Made by a program: the position numbers and the translations under genes. 64,000 nucleotides of DNA from Tetmemena sp. SeJ-2015 (Eukaryota; Ciliophora; Spirotrichea; Sporadotrichida; Oxytrichidae), in the NCBI GenBank assembly GCA_027382625.1, contig JAJKFJ010021161.1, positions 29,802-93,801 on the forward strand. Direction: 5' to 3'. The notes under the pieces are model-generated. The model did no database searches and was not told the DNA's origin. It saw only the letters and a list, made by a program, of their open reading frames with translations. This document shows, piece by piece, positions 1-10,222 of the stretch; within the stretch, counting starts at the first letter, position 1; each line of letters starts with the position of its first letter.

Positions 1-1
1 T

Positions 2-259
2 GATCCATTACTTGCACTTATTATGAGTGAAGAGGATAGAATCAGGCAAGCGCAAGAAGATAAACTAGGAGTACTTATGATGAGAGAGTTGGTTGAGAAC
101 GAGCCCAAATGGGTTGACTATGAAAATGAGGATGCTCAAGTTAAGATAGATCTAGCAGATCAGATACTCGACCACCTCACGGGAGAGCTTGCAGAGATAA
201 AATTAATGTTACTCTCTTTCTCACACATTATATTAAATTGTAGATAATGTTTGGACTGA
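2..259 (+). CDS. C-terminal end of an unrecognised protein (partial)
   Basis: The frame is open from the window edge and ends at the TGA at 257-259, with one TAA read as Gln near the end. The roughly 85 residues are acidic and helical, with a KWVDYENEDAQVKIDLAD stretch followed by ILDHLTGELAEI. The last 20 residues are less gene-like and may be beyond an unseen IES. The 5' part lies outside the window. I do not recognise the family, so no function is given. It is followed by about 200 bases of AT-rich spacer before the next gene. Confidence 0.5.
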
Positions 260-467
260 GATAATTCTGATTAGTGAGTGAGAAAGATAAGTTTGATAAA
301 GTGTGAGCTTTAGAAATTAAGAATGTGATATAAATAGCTCTCACTATTTGAGCATATAAATAACCTATGATTAGTTCATTTTTTCATTGATAGTGTTAAA
401 TTTCGATATCCTTCTCTTCAGTTCATTTCGAATGCAGTTTAGAAACCGATCATGCTTATTCATAAAT

Positions 468-1789
468 GATGAGCAGCCATCCGTACATAGAGCAAACACT
501 TAACTTTAAAATAGTTGAAGATGTTAGCAATCCAAGCCCCCATTTTAATCCAACTCCAATTGATGTGCACTATCACTCAGGCAAGTTGAATATTGAAAAA
601 TCAAAAGCATGCTAAGAGCAAATATGGCAATAACTTAAGTTGACTTCATAGAATTTAATACGATAAACAATATTTATTTCCTAATTTCACTCAAAGCCTT
701 TAAAAATATCAACTATTATGATATTTTTAGGTTCATAAATGGGGGGTGAATGAAAATAGAAATATTTCAACCTAAATAAGATTCTGCATATCCATTTCTA
801 TTAATATTTTTAGCTGGATCATGCCTCTATGTGCTCCTAGTATAGTTCAAAAGCATGATTATTATGGAGTATTATTCTCTTATGATTTATTCCTCAGAGA
901 TTCCTTCCATCAGTGAACTCTTTACTTTATTGAATGAATTCTTTCGCTTTAAATGCTAACTAGCAAGTTAACGTCCAGTTTCTATCTATTTTGGCAATAC
1001 CCTTAAATTAATTTGATTCTCAGGTTTGTTGGAAAGTATAGCTCATCCCTGTAGAAGAATTGCACATTTAAATTAATGAGATTGATGATTCCTCCAAGCA
1101 TCAAGGCTGGTAAAGTTTTCAAGAGTGCTGTCATTACTGGAATTTATAATTTAATTATTCCTATATTAAGGTGGACAGCATTAATTATCTTAGCATAATT
1201 CATTCCTTTAAAAACTCTAAGTTCCTTCGCTCTGTGAGATTTGGAACTGGCAAGGTGACACCTCAGTCCTTCCTTATAAGGTAATCTTACAGCTAGATTG
1301 ATTGGTTTTATATTTCCTGTTATAATCTGCTCTTACTTATATCTTTGTGAATAGTGGTGCGAGGTTTTGAACGCAACTGCAGGCAAAGGAGAAATTTATA
1401 ACACAAAATACCTTAAAACTAACTTCTTGCAATATCAAGACAAGTTTGATCCAGACGCCTTCTTCTTCATAACCTACAGGTAATTACAAAAATATTACTG
1501 TTACTTAAGAAGCTAAGTAACTCATTTATAGGTCTCATGCGATTGGGATGTGTCTGGTTTGGCCAACTGCAGAAGATGGCACTTTAGAAATCAAGCACTT
1601 GTGCAGTGTTCCAAATAAGAGAACCACAGGGGTGGAGGAAGCACTCTTGAGCTTAGCATTAGGCTACACAATTCAAAAAGCAGCTAAAAAGGTTATCATT
1701 AGGGTGGGGGACGAGCAACACATTTAAGACTATCAATAAACTACAGTGGTACCCATATTAGAGCAACAATTTGGTTTCTCAAAACAATG
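468..1789 (+). CDS. GNAT-like N-acetyltransferase, 5' and central segments
   Basis: From an ATG ATG at 468 the ORF reads MMSSHPYIEQTLNF and then crosses at least three interruptions. The central part is continuous from about 1022 to 1276 (VEELHIQINEIDD, then INYLSIIHSFKNSKF). A good GT-AG intron lies near 1481-1532, after ITYR, and a probable one lies just before CEVLNATAGKGEIY. The segment after 1532 has the look of a GNAT fold: a strand GMCLVWP, then EIKHLCSVPNKRTTGVEEALLSL, a strand KKVIIRV, and a final PILEQQFGF. The nearby TGA (1787-1789) is probably not the true end; the missing C-terminus reads well from the opposite strand at 1941-1800. Family assignment rests on pattern only. Substrate unknown. 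Confidence 0.45.
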
Positions 1790-1799
1790 AATAGAAGTC

Positions 1800-1941
1800 T
1801 CTCCAATTTCATGATAAACATTTTAGATTTTGATTTCATTTTTTGTTCTCGAAGGAACAAGTAAGAAATCATCTGCTTAAATTTAATCATCAATATTTTA
1901 TAGTCAAAATCTGTTAATGGATCCGCAATCTCCTCAAATCC
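1800..1941 (-). CDS. Probable inverted last MDS of the GNAT-like gene
   Basis: On the minus strand this piece encodes EEIADPLTDFDYKILMIKFK and then a basic tail. The 5-bp word ATTTG occurs both at the end of the plus-strand segment (after EQQ) and at the start of this piece. Joining at it keeps the frame and gives EQQ-FEEIADPL, the usual layout at a GNAT C-terminus (a GF or F followed by the last strand). No stop codon is visible at the far end of the piece, so another piece must exist elsewhere. Inverted MDSs are known in hypotrich scrambled genes; that this is one is inference from frame and fit. Confidence 0.45.
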
Positions 1942-1989
1942 TAACGTCCAATTCAATATAGAATTTTATATTGCATTTCTATGCTTATA

Positions 1990-4281
1990 ATTCTTTGATA
2001 GCGGCCTAGAATTCGTATTATGCAAGCAATCAATAATCCCAAAATACCTCAATCTAAAACAGCCACCGATAAGCATACTAGAAAAACCCCCTATAGAAAA
2101 ATAAAGGCCTTTGTATTTAGCTGATGCCTATGAGTTCAAACACATCTAGACAGCTTTTAATTAAATTGAAATTATTAGTTAACATAATTATGGGAAGCTT
2201 GTAAATTTGGATCTTTCTAGTATGGATGCTAAGCCAGTGCTAACTAAGAAGGATATGAAGGCAGCGATTACTTTAAAACACGAAGTTCAGCATTGGAAAC
2301 GAATTGCAGCAGTCAAGCCGAAGATTGATAAACTAAATCCGTATAAATTAAGATTTAACTTGATTTTATAAGTCATGTCAACTTATGATAAAATATGAAT
2401 CTTACTTACTATTCTGCAATAAAATTTATCTTAATTATTTCACTCTATCTTTTACTTCTCTCTTATTGTTTTTATATTTTTATTTAACTTTACTTCTTTG
2501 GAAGAGCATCAGTCTTAAATTGCAAAGAAAAGTGTGAGACTAAGAAAAACCATTTAGATAGAGGAAGGTAAATATTTTAGCTTATTTAACCACTAAATTG
2601 CAGATAAGAAAACTGAAATAGAAAGAGAAAATAGAATACTCCTAGAGAAGATTTCAAACATCATTATGAACAAAAGACAGACAGTCTAGGATGCAAGTTA
2701 CATATTTCAAGCATCAAGAAAGTATTAACACTCTTCAAATCATTGTTGTCAGTATAGGGAATCATTAGTCCAAGAGCACTACAAATAGGGAGAAGAGCAT
2801 CAACAGTTTCGTTTAAGAGCAGTGGAGGGGGAGCAAATCAGGGAAATTTACCAATTCACAAGCCAAGTCTCAACCTAAACAAAAGATGGGAGGAGTACAA
2901 GCGAATTCAAGATGAGAATCATGTAAATGCGATAAGGTGTTAAGTTTTCATGATTATAGAGGATATTATCCAGATTAATAAAGCAGAAGCCACATATCAA
3001 CTGGAGCAAAATTGATGAAGACAATAGAAAACACGAGGAGCTTGTGACTAGCATGTGCTAATTCCCACGCATCAACTCTAACCTGAGCAAGCCTAATTCA
3101 AAGAGATACGCATCAGTTTCTCCCACTAAGAAATCAGTAATTAATATATTCTAACATTTATCATAGAAGTCAATGATTGGAAGGGCATCAAAGAAGCATC
3201 TGAGAAGTAAAATAGCTTTGAAGATAGAGGACTAAAGCTCCAGTAGAGACTAATTAAATCAGGTCTCTTATTAAAACCTAACTTAAGATTCCAGAGACTC
3301 CATTGACTTACTTGCAGCTACTGAAGACTTGAATCCTTATTAGTCCCATCAACACATCAAAGACTATACAACTCAATAGCTCGATCCTAAGAAAATAAAT
3401 CTCAAATTCCGCTTGAATTAAGAAGAGAAGTTTCTTCAAAGCAATAATGGCCGCATTAAAGCCAACATGAGCATACAAAATTAGCATGAAGCAAGTGAAG
3501 ATTCCTCTTTCCCAAACATCGAAAACAAAAATTTCAAGATTCAAAGCAAAGAAGAGACACTTGAATAGCAGTTATCATAAATTCAAGAGCCAGAAATAAT
3601 CAGATCACAAGTGCAGAGGAAGGATTTGACACTTGTTAACTTCAATAATCTTTCAACGGCTGAAACAACTTCTAGATAGAATTTCTTTAGCACCTAAGAT
3701 AGGAGCTTTAATTTGGATAAAAGCTAATATGATGGAAGTAAAGTTGAGAGTCTGAAGAGAAGAAACAAGAAAGTACACTTAGATTACATTAGCTCTGATT
3801 AGTTTTAAACGCAGTAGAAATTCAGATCAAAGTCTAACATCTCAAAGGGCTCTTAATAAACACCACTCAGGCAAATGGAGATGCTTTTGTAGAGCAAGAA
3901 CAATTAGAGATATGAATAATATATAATGAATATGTGTTTTACTTGAATAGGGACAGACGAGAAAGATTCTTTTCTAAGGGCATAGGCAAATAAGCGGCAA
4001 GATGTTTTGATGTTGAGGTGTCAAAGACTAAACATAAAGTTATTATAATTTGCAGAGATCCTGACACAAAGCAGAGCCATGTTGTAGATCTATGGAAGAA
4101 ACAAGCGGAAAAGTTAGCTGAGAACATCAACCTCTAAAAGCCTTCTAAAAATTACAAGGTCTCGCTTGTATAATCAAGAGTCTTAGATTTAAGATAAATA
4201 GAAATATTAAACTTTATTTTAATTTATGATTCTCCATGGTACAGTTTTTGTGGATGCTCTTAAAGATCTCTCTTTGCCTGA
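1990..4281 (+). CDS. CFAP97/hemingway-like ciliary protein, IES-interrupted
   Basis: Once five IESs and one 36-nt intron (2568-2603) are removed, one reading frame runs from upstream of ATG 2222 to the TGA at 4279-4281. The N-terminal third matches the hemingway/CFAP97 pattern: HWKRIAAVKPKIDKLNPYKL, then the heptad-rich EIERENRILLEKISNI, then NKRWEEYKRIQDEN and KKPHINW-like motifs ending in HEELVTSMCQFPRI. Proteins of this family are axoneme-associated and fit a ciliate. The remaining 400 or so residues are Q/S/N-rich without a known domain. The 5' end is unresolved: the frame stays open to about 1990 without an ATG, so the start could be 2222 or an upstream piece. The five pointers are listed separately and each restores the frame exactly. 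Confidence 0.6.
2354..2482. other. IES in the CFAP97-like gene, pointer TTTAACTT
   Basis: The 8-bp repeat TTTAACTT lies at 2354-2361 and 2483-2490. Removing 129 bp joins LRFN to FTSLEEHQSQ in frame. The segment is AT-rich, holds an in-frame TGA, and has no GT-AG ends. Confidence 0.9.
2738..2759. other. 22-bp IES, pointer AATCATT
   Basis: The 7-bp repeat AATCATT lies at 2738-2744 and 2760-2766. Removal changes the reading frame to the one that the next IES then corrects. Confidence 0.8.
2793..2814. other. 22-bp IES, pointer AAGAGCA
   Basis: The 7-bp repeat AAGAGCA lies at 2793-2799 and 2815-2821, with a third copy at 2772-2778. Removal brings the frame to the conserved LNLNKRWEEYKRIQDEN motif. 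Confidence 0.8.
2931..2961. other. IES, pointer GATA
   Basis: GATA lies at 2931-2934 and 2962-2965. Removing 31 bp joins ENHVNAI to LSRLIKQKPHINW in frame, restoring the second half of the CFAP97 motif. Confidence 0.85.
3927..3943. other. 17-bp IES, pointer TGAATA
   Basis: TGAATA lies at 3927-3932 and 3944-3949. Removing 17 bp avoids an in-frame TGA and joins QYIMN to RDRRERFFSKG. This is the shortest well-supported IES in the window. Confidence 0.8.
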
Positions 4282-4469
4282 ACCCTGTGCTTTATGAATA
4301 AAATTTATTCATTCATTCTCAATAAAAGTTACTTTCTTTGTTTTTTTTTGTATCTCAAATTTTAAGATAGTTTTAAGTATAAAAAGTAAAATAACTTTAA
4401 TTATAGAAATGAAAACTAAAGACAGAAACTTGCTTCCCTCATTTAATTAGCAATCCTTCTCATATCTCT

Positions 4470-5982
4470 ATGAGAATCTTCTTAGTACGAGAGTCTCAGA
4501 AGCTTTTCTTAAAGGGAAACACTAATCAACCTCAAAGCAATCAGTTCGCAAACTCATTTCAAATTTTTCATTCAATAACTTATTCTTTATCATTTCCAAA
4601 GACCTTAGAAATTCCATTAGATAGCTATCACGGTATTCAGTTCTACGGGCAGATTTATGTAGGCTCTAACAAAACCCCCATCTTCTGTAATCTTCGACAC
4701 AGGCTCTTCTCGGCTCTGGATTCCGAGTTCCTCATGTGATGGCTGCAGTAGCTTCTCTAAAAAGTATGACTCTCAGTTGTCACTCAATGTAATCATTATC
4801 TTATGAATTTATCTAGTCACTCACCTATGAGAAGCTTCAGATTCATCAAGTGTTATAGTTAATCAATTTTCTTAATTTTCATCTGAGTAAATCAACTACG
4901 GCAAGGGTGATGTCTATGGCGTTCCCTCTAGAGAAACTGTATGCTTCTCCAAGATCGAGCAATCAGCCTGCCTTTAAGAAAAAAACTTCCTTTTAGTGAC
5001 TAGAAGTGGCACTATCATGGGACTATAGTCTGATGGAGTACTCGGACTAGCTCCAAAGAAAGACTTTCAAAAATTGCATAAGCTTAGCTCCTATAACGCA
5101 TGGGGTGAGTTTCAGCACGATGGAGAGATGAATGAAGAAGAGTTAGAGCAAGAGGAGAATAGTAAGGACTTCATAAAAACATTGTAGGAAAGTGGACTAA
5201 TCTCACACAAGATTTTCTCTATAAACTTTGCAGATACTGAAGAAGATGATCAAAAAATCATCTTCGGCGGCTATGACATTATACGCTATGGCAAGATTGG
5301 AGAACCGCTGACCTGGCATAATCTTTCAGACTCAAACTTTTGGTCAATTAATCTTTCAAGAGCTCGAATAGGTGAGAAAAATCTAAGTACTCAGACTAAG
5401 AAAGCGATCTTAGATACTGGTACTTCTTACATTTTGATGCCCAAATATGACTTTGATCAGATTATGTCAAGGATCACAACAAATATGAGTTGCGGCTTTG
5501 ACACTAGCAGCTCCAATCTCTATAACTGCAGGTGCTTGTGGAAATCTTACTTGGATTTTCCTTCTCTGTACATGACTATAGATGATAGAGAGTATGAGAT
5601 ACCCTCCTCCTCTTATATGACGAAGAGAGGACTTCTTGTTATTTCAAGATAGTACCAAATCAGTTGTTTAAAATTAATATGCTTTATTTATAAACTTCAT
5701 TAGTTTAGCGACTAAGAGTATTGGGTGTTAGGAGATGTATTCCTGCAAAACTACTACTCAATCTACGACTATGAAAATAGCATGGTGGGTCTGATCAAAT
5801 CAAACCACGTGGACAGCACTTTTAACTGGCGTTTGCTTGGCTTAACTTGCTCGATATCTATGATATTCTTAGGAGTAGGAGGCTATATAATATAGTTTTT
5901 GAAAGACAGAAAGCTCAAAAAGGGGCTTATCAAATTCAAGGAAATTAAAGTCAAAGATAACACGAGGTATGAGTAAGTTTGA
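4470..5982 (+). CDS. Membrane-anchored aspartic protease (pepsin family)
   Basis: This is an A1-type aspartic peptidase. Both catalytic motifs are visible: FDTGSSRLWIPSSSCDGC in the N-lobe and AILDTGTSYILMP in the C-lobe, followed by EYWVLGDVFLQNYYSIYD, the usual last-lobe signature. Near the C-terminus a hydrophobic stretch (LGLTCSISMIFLGVGGYI) and a basic tail give one membrane anchor, then TGA at 5980-5982. Three IESs with pointers GTCACTCA, AATCAA and TAGT are needed to read it through. One further break is different: the C5 run at 4675-4679 must lose a base for KTP to run on into VIFDTGSS. The start at 4470 is the only ATG in the N-terminal frame, but no clear signal peptide follows it, so the true start may lie in an unseen upstream piece. 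Likely role: secretory or lysosomal proteolysis. Confidence 0.85.
4779..4815. other. IES in the aspartic protease gene, pointer GTCACTCA
   Basis: The 8-bp repeat GTCACTCA lies at 4779-4786 and 4816-4823. Removal joins SQLSL to TYEKLQIHQ. Confidence 0.9.
4861..4889. other. IES in the aspartic protease gene, pointer AATCAA
   Basis: AATCAA lies at 4861-4866 and 4890-4895. Removing 29 bp joins LQL to INYGKGDVYG in frame. Confidence 0.9.
5650..5700. other. IES in the aspartic protease gene, pointer TAGT
   Basis: TAGT lies at 5650-5653 and 5701-5704. The 51-bp segment keeps the frame either way, but removing it brings EYWVLGDVF to its normal spacing. Confidence is lower because the frame does not force it. 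Confidence 0.6.
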
Positions 5983-6144
5983 ATAAAAAAAGTTATCATC
6001 TTAGATGCTTTTGAAATTAAGCATGAGTGTGAGAGATAGAGAAAATGTTATAAATAAGTAAGCGGATATATTGAATTGAGTGAAGTTTGCTGTGAAAGCT
6101 ATTAGATTTTTATTTGGGATTAAAGTTTAAAGGTGAAAATTTTA

Positions 6145-8178
6145 ATGGGAGGCTGTACTTCAACAAAGGCAAAAGTCGTCAAACCAACCAAGATTACTAT
6201 TAATTTAGAGACTGATTATTTTAATTACTCATTTATTTGAGATGTATAGTGATAGGGCTCAGAGTAATATGACGAGTCCTTCTAAATCTCCAAGGACCTC
6301 CAACTCCTATAACTTGGCTCTGAGGGACATCAAAGGATTCAGAAAGTAAGAGAACATCGCAGACACCTACGAAATAAAAGAGGTTATTGGCAGAGGTAAG
6401 CAATTTTAGAAATAACCTATATGACCAAAGCATAATTTATGCTTTTAAAATCTACTAGATTGGAAAATTCATTCTTACTAACTTCTAAATCTAGGTTCAT
6501 TCGGAGAAGTTCTGAAAGCGATACATATTCCAAGTGGAGAGCTGAGAGCAATCAAGATAGTTGAGTAATTTTATGAATAATTGCTGTCTATATTTTATGT
6601 TGAGAAGAAGAAAGTATAGAAGCATGAGATCCTAGTGAAGTTGCTTATGCAAGAGTTTCAAATTCTATAAGAAACTGTAAGTATGACCTCCCAGCAAAGC
6701 TCAAATAATTTTTAAACCAAATCTAAAATGACTTGCTTTCTTAGGACCATCCTCATTTGATGCGCGTGATTGAGCTGATGGAAGATGAAGGGCGCTACTA
6801 TATAATTTCAGAGTTACTAGAGGGAGGAGAGCTCTACGAGAGAATTATCTAGATTAAGCGATTTAATGAGCGAGACGCAGGCTCAATTATTCATTAGGTT
6901 CTGCTTGCACTAAACTATATGCACAAAAAGAGAATCGTACATAGAGATATCAAACCAGAGAATATTTTGTTCCAGAACAGAGACCCTAATTAAATATTAG
7001 AATGTGAATATTGTTTTCTATTCTAATGATAAAACGGTTAAGCTAACTGACTTTGGATTTGCGCAGTTCTACGAGCAAGATAAGGGAGGGATGACAGACA
7101 CGTTAGGCAGCCCGCTTTATATGGCACCAGAGATAATTAAAAAAGTTAAATACGATTTCAAGGTCGATGTGTGGTCTCTAGGAGTTATAACTTATATCCT
7201 TCTAACTGGAAAGCCTCCCTTCTCTGGAAAAACTTACACATATACATTTTGATTTCATTATAAAAACCAAAGAAGAGATATTTGTGCAAGTTTCAAATAA
7301 AGTTATAACTTACGCAGATCCAATCTGGGAAAAAATTAGCAAGGAAGCATTAGACTTTGTGAAGAAGTGTTTGAACAGGAACTAGAACACTAGACCTTCA
7401 GTTGAGCAACTTTTAGAAAGTGATTGGATGAAAAATATAGTGGAGAGGACTACTCTTACTACAGAGGAGTTGTTGGATGTAGGAAGGAACTTGCAAAACT
7501 TCCGAAAGTACACAGTTTTCTAATCTGGAATTGCATTTATACTTAGCATTAGTTTTTTTCATATTTGAATAATGGCCTACATAATGAGTTTCTATGAGAG
7601 CAGTGGAGAGTTTGACGAACTTCGTAAGATCTTCATCAGTTTAGATAAGACAAACGATGGTAAACTGTCCTTAGATGAGATTAGACAGGGCCTTTCTCAA
7701 GTGATGGGCAAGATTAGGCAGAAGTCTACTGAATTTGAGCAACTTATGGTGGACTTAGACAAAGACTGCAACGGCGTGATAGACTATTCAGAGTTTTTAA
7801 CTGCTGCCATCAATAAGCAGAGACTTCTCTCAACCGAGAATCTTGAGATAGCATTCTCAATGCTCGACTCAGACAAGAATGGCAAAATCACCATCGATGA
7901 ACTGAAGGCTGCATTTGAAATTCATAACAAAAAGGACGAGGATCTAAAAAATATTTTAATGGGTCTGTTTTTACTAATATATATTTGAGGCTTTGTGGCT
8001 TTAGGTTATGAAGGAAGTTGATAAAAATGGTGATGGGGCAATCTCCATGGAGGAATTCTCAGAGGTCATGAATAAAGTGATTGAGATTAGCTACAATGAC
8101 TTATCCAAGATGATTAATGTGATGAGGACCAAAATTAGGAATAAAATTCATCTTATGAGCATATAATAGGGCACATGA
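6145..8178 (+). CDS. Calcium-dependent protein kinase (CDPK)
   Basis: This is a Ser/Thr kinase fused to a calmodulin-like domain. The N-terminus MGGC is a likely myristoylation/palmitoylation signal for membrane attachment. Kinase motifs in order: glycine loop GRGSFGEVL, AIKIVE, HRDIKPENILF, DFGFAQF, GSPLYMAPEI and DVWSLGVITYILL. Four EF-hands follow, with loops DKTNDGKLSLDE, DKDCNGVIDYSE, DSDKNGKITIDE and DKNGDGAISMEE, all with good calcium ligands. Reading it needs two GT-AG introns (6396-6494 and 6677-6744) and six IESs. The start is the ATG that gives MGGC; the stop is TGA at 8176-8178. Length and domain order are normal for ciliate and plant CDPKs. Calcium-activated signalling is the expected role. 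Confidence 0.93.
6208..6238. other. IES in CDPK gene, pointer GAGA
   Basis: GAGA lies at 6208-6211 and 6239-6242. Removing 31 bp deletes an in-frame TGA and joins TINLE to MYSDRAQSN. Confidence 0.85.
6560..6598. other. IES in CDPK gene, pointer GTTGAG
   Basis: GTTGAG lies at 6560-6565 and 6599-6604. Removing 39 bp joins AIKIVE to KKKVQKHEILV. The frame is open both ways, but the insert breaks kinase spacing between the catalytic lysine and helix C. Confidence 0.8.
6986..7022. other. IES in CDPK gene, pointer CTAAT
   Basis: CTAAT lies at 6986-6990 and 7023-7027. Removing 37 bp joins FQNRDPN to DKTVKLTDFGF in frame. There are no GT-AG ends. Confidence 0.9.
7228..7261. other. IES in CDPK gene, pointer AAAAAC
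   Basis: AAAAAC lies at 7228-7233 and 7262-7267. Removing 34 bp joins PPFSGKT to KEEIFVQ and skips an in-frame TGA. Confidence 0.92.
7528..7566. other. IES in CDPK gene, pointer GAAT
   Basis: GAAT lies at 7528-7531 and 7567-7570. Removing 39 bp joins the kinase-domain end (TVFQSGI) to the calmodulin-like domain (MAYIMSFYES) across a TGA. Confidence 0.9.
7961..8003. other. IES in CDPK gene, pointer GG
   Basis: Removing 43 bp with a 2-bp pointer GG (7961-7962 and 8004-8005) joins KNILM to VMKEVDKNGDG in frame and skips a TGA. The very short pointer makes the exact border uncertain. Confidence 0.65.
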
Positions 8179-8356
8179 ATGTGAACCCTAATTTATAGTT
8201 TAAAAATAGAACATTTTCACACTCAAAATAACTCAGCTGTAATCAATTTAGCAAGCTTAAAACTTTCTATTCTATTTTTCTAATAGCATCATTATCATAT
8301 ATAAAAGAAGAACAAATAGGCTGACTTTGTCTCCAAAGGGAAGATAGAGATAGATT

Positions 8357-10222
8357 ATGTAAACTCCAAAAGCTGCACCTCTCCTTCAGGAGGAAATTTT
8401 ATTCAAGCGAAAGTTAAACAGCAACAAACAGAGTCAAGTGAATATGCATTCTTATACTTTGCAAGGGAAAGTCAAAAGCTTTAATGTTGAATAAATTTTA
8501 TAGCTTATTACATTAGAGAGGGAGGCAGAATTCAGATAGATTGAGTTTGAACTCTGTGCGAAGCTTCAAATGCTCAGAGGATAATGAAAAATCTGTAGAT
8601 AGCAGGCTTACTTCTAACAACGATCAGTTCCTTAAATTCATGGTAATATATTTTATGCTTTTTTAATTTTCAAAATTAGAAACTTGCAAAGAGTATCACC
8701 AAAGATAGGTAATAAGAAAGCAAAGGAGCCTAGGACCAATCTCGGCAGAGGTAGAAAAATTCAAAAAAGTGCCTCTTTGATTCTAAGGGCGATGCTAGTA
8801 CACTTAGCAAGGTTCAAAGTTTGAAGAATTTCAAGTAGTCTATTTCTTGAATCCTAACATAAAAACATAATATTTATGAATCTTTCTTATGATTTTAACA
8901 CCATAATTATCTCAATCGTGCTTTTCAATAGACACTACCCATAATTAAAACTATGAGGATCACAACTTCTTATCCCAAAAATCAACTATAATGGAGCAGT
9001 AAGTTAACTAGCTCAGAACTTTCATGATGCCAGCCAGCTAAGATGCCAAGAAGAATAATGATAAATTTGTGGAGGATAAAGAGATGATGGAGACTCCTAG
9101 TTAGTTTCAAATAGATGATCTCCTATCAAAATTATATTTAGCAAGTTTTAAAATGTATGGAAATAAGCAAGAGCTTCTCTTAAGTTCAAGATTGCAAAGG
9201 CCAAAGATTTGGATATGGAACTGATATTCAAACAGAATCCCAAAGATAGACGCAAAAGTAAACTCTGAGATCGTTTTTGAATCCTTTACAGTCGTTTAGA
9301 ATGGATAATACTTCTGATAGAACTAAAATCCGTCATTCTGGAGTGAAGGATGATTCGATTACACGAATTCCCCTCAATAATTAGGGTTATCAGCTCGAAA
9401 CTGAGGATGATCTCTTGCAACCTTCGACAAGAAGTGGGTTCTCCTATAAGTTTTAATATTTCAAGCCTGCTGCTGCAGAGTAGTAACTTAATCAAATGTC
9501 TTTTTCTTCGCTGCACACACCAATTACCCACAAAAGGTATGATCTCACAGCTTGCAAAGGCTCTAATTAAGATAGCTTAAAGTTCAAGGACTCTGAAATT
9601 GCTACAAGTCTGAAGTATTAAGCTATAATGTAATAATTTATCTTATTAAGTTTGGCTCAGAACAGAAAGTACTGAAGCCTTTAAAATAAGTCAGCTCACC
9701 TCAACACAAATTTTAGTTAGGAAACTCTCAAAACTTACTGATTAAAAATACAAAAACAGAATTTCAATAGAGAATCACAACTCCTCTGAAAGTCCAGCCT
9801 CTTTAATACGCGATGATTAATCCTAAAGCCTAGGAGCCCTAATCTCTGTCAAAGAATACAAAGCTCTAAAGTTATCAGAAACATTAATCAAGCTTGTAGA
9901 GCACAAAATACTCACTCAAAAGCAACACTCAGCTAGGTAATTCCCTAAGCCTAATCCCTCCTAGACCTAAATAAACAACCACTAAGTAATCCAGCTCCTC
10001 AAATAAGTCTATAATGGCATCGTCTATGTAGAATAAAAAAACTCAGAACGCGAAATAGAGCGCCTTCTCGAATAGTCTTTACAACACACTTCTCAATAAG
10101 ATGCAGAGTACAGTCTCCACAACTTCTTACATAAAATAGTAAAGAGAAACCTAGGATAGTAAATTAAGTGGCTAATCAGTAACAAGAAAATGAACTATAT
10201 TTATCAAATTTTCGAAAGATGA
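8357..10222 (+). CDS. Uncharacterised Q/S/N-rich protein, IES-interrupted
   Basis: After one 37-nt intron (8643-8679) and six IESs are removed, a single frame of about 500 residues runs from ATG 8357 to TGA 10220-10222. There is no recognisable enzyme domain. Conserved-looking blocks are LLSKLYLARASLKFKIAKAK with DLDMELIFKQ in the middle, and a charged helical C-terminus (LSETLIKLVEHKI, then QVIQLLKQVYNGI and NFLHKIVKRNLGQQIKWLI). The many short IESs are typical of the genes around it. It faces the next gene tail to tail, with about 230 bases between the two stops. Function unknown. Confidence 0.7.
8477..8501. other. IES, pointer AGCTT
   Basis: AGCTT lies at 8477-8481 and 8502-8506. Removing 25 bp joins GKVKS to LLHQRGRQNSDRL in frame. 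Confidence 0.8.
8836..8928. other. IES, pointer TAG
   Basis: TAG lies at 8836-8838 and 8929-8931. Removing 93 bp passes the TGA after FKQSIS and leads to QTLPIIKT, whose frame is then set by the next IES. Confidence 0.6.
8949..8983. other. IES, pointer AACTAT
   Basis: AACTAT lies at 8949-8954 and 8984-8989. Removing 35 bp joins PIIKT to IMEQQVNQLRTF. Confidence 0.75.
9140..9165. other. IES, pointer AGCAAG
   Basis: AGCAAG lies at 9140-9145 and 9166-9171. Removing 26 bp joins SKLYLA to RASLKFKIAKAK in frame. Confidence 0.88.
9245..9315. other. IES, pointer GATAGA
   Basis: GATAGA lies at 9245-9250 and 9316-9321. Removing 71 bp joins KQNPKDR to TKIRHSGVKDD and removes a TGA. Confidence 0.88.
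9616..9643. other. IES, pointer TATTAAG
   Basis: The 7-bp repeat TATTAAG lies at 9616-9622 and 9644-9650. Removing 28 bp joins SLKYQ to VWLRTESTEAF in frame. Confidence 0.9.

Noticed and set aside
1741..1956. An independent minus-strand gene of 71 codons overlapping the GNAT end
   Set aside because: Only the part up to about 1800 looks coding, and it completes the GNAT fold; the rest mirrors plus-strand coding.
6986..7261. Treating the CDPK interruptions as ordinary introns
   Set aside because: They lack GT-AG ends and carry 5-6 bp direct repeats whose removal restores the frame exactly; true introns (6396-6494, 6677-6744) have gtaag...ag and no such repeats.
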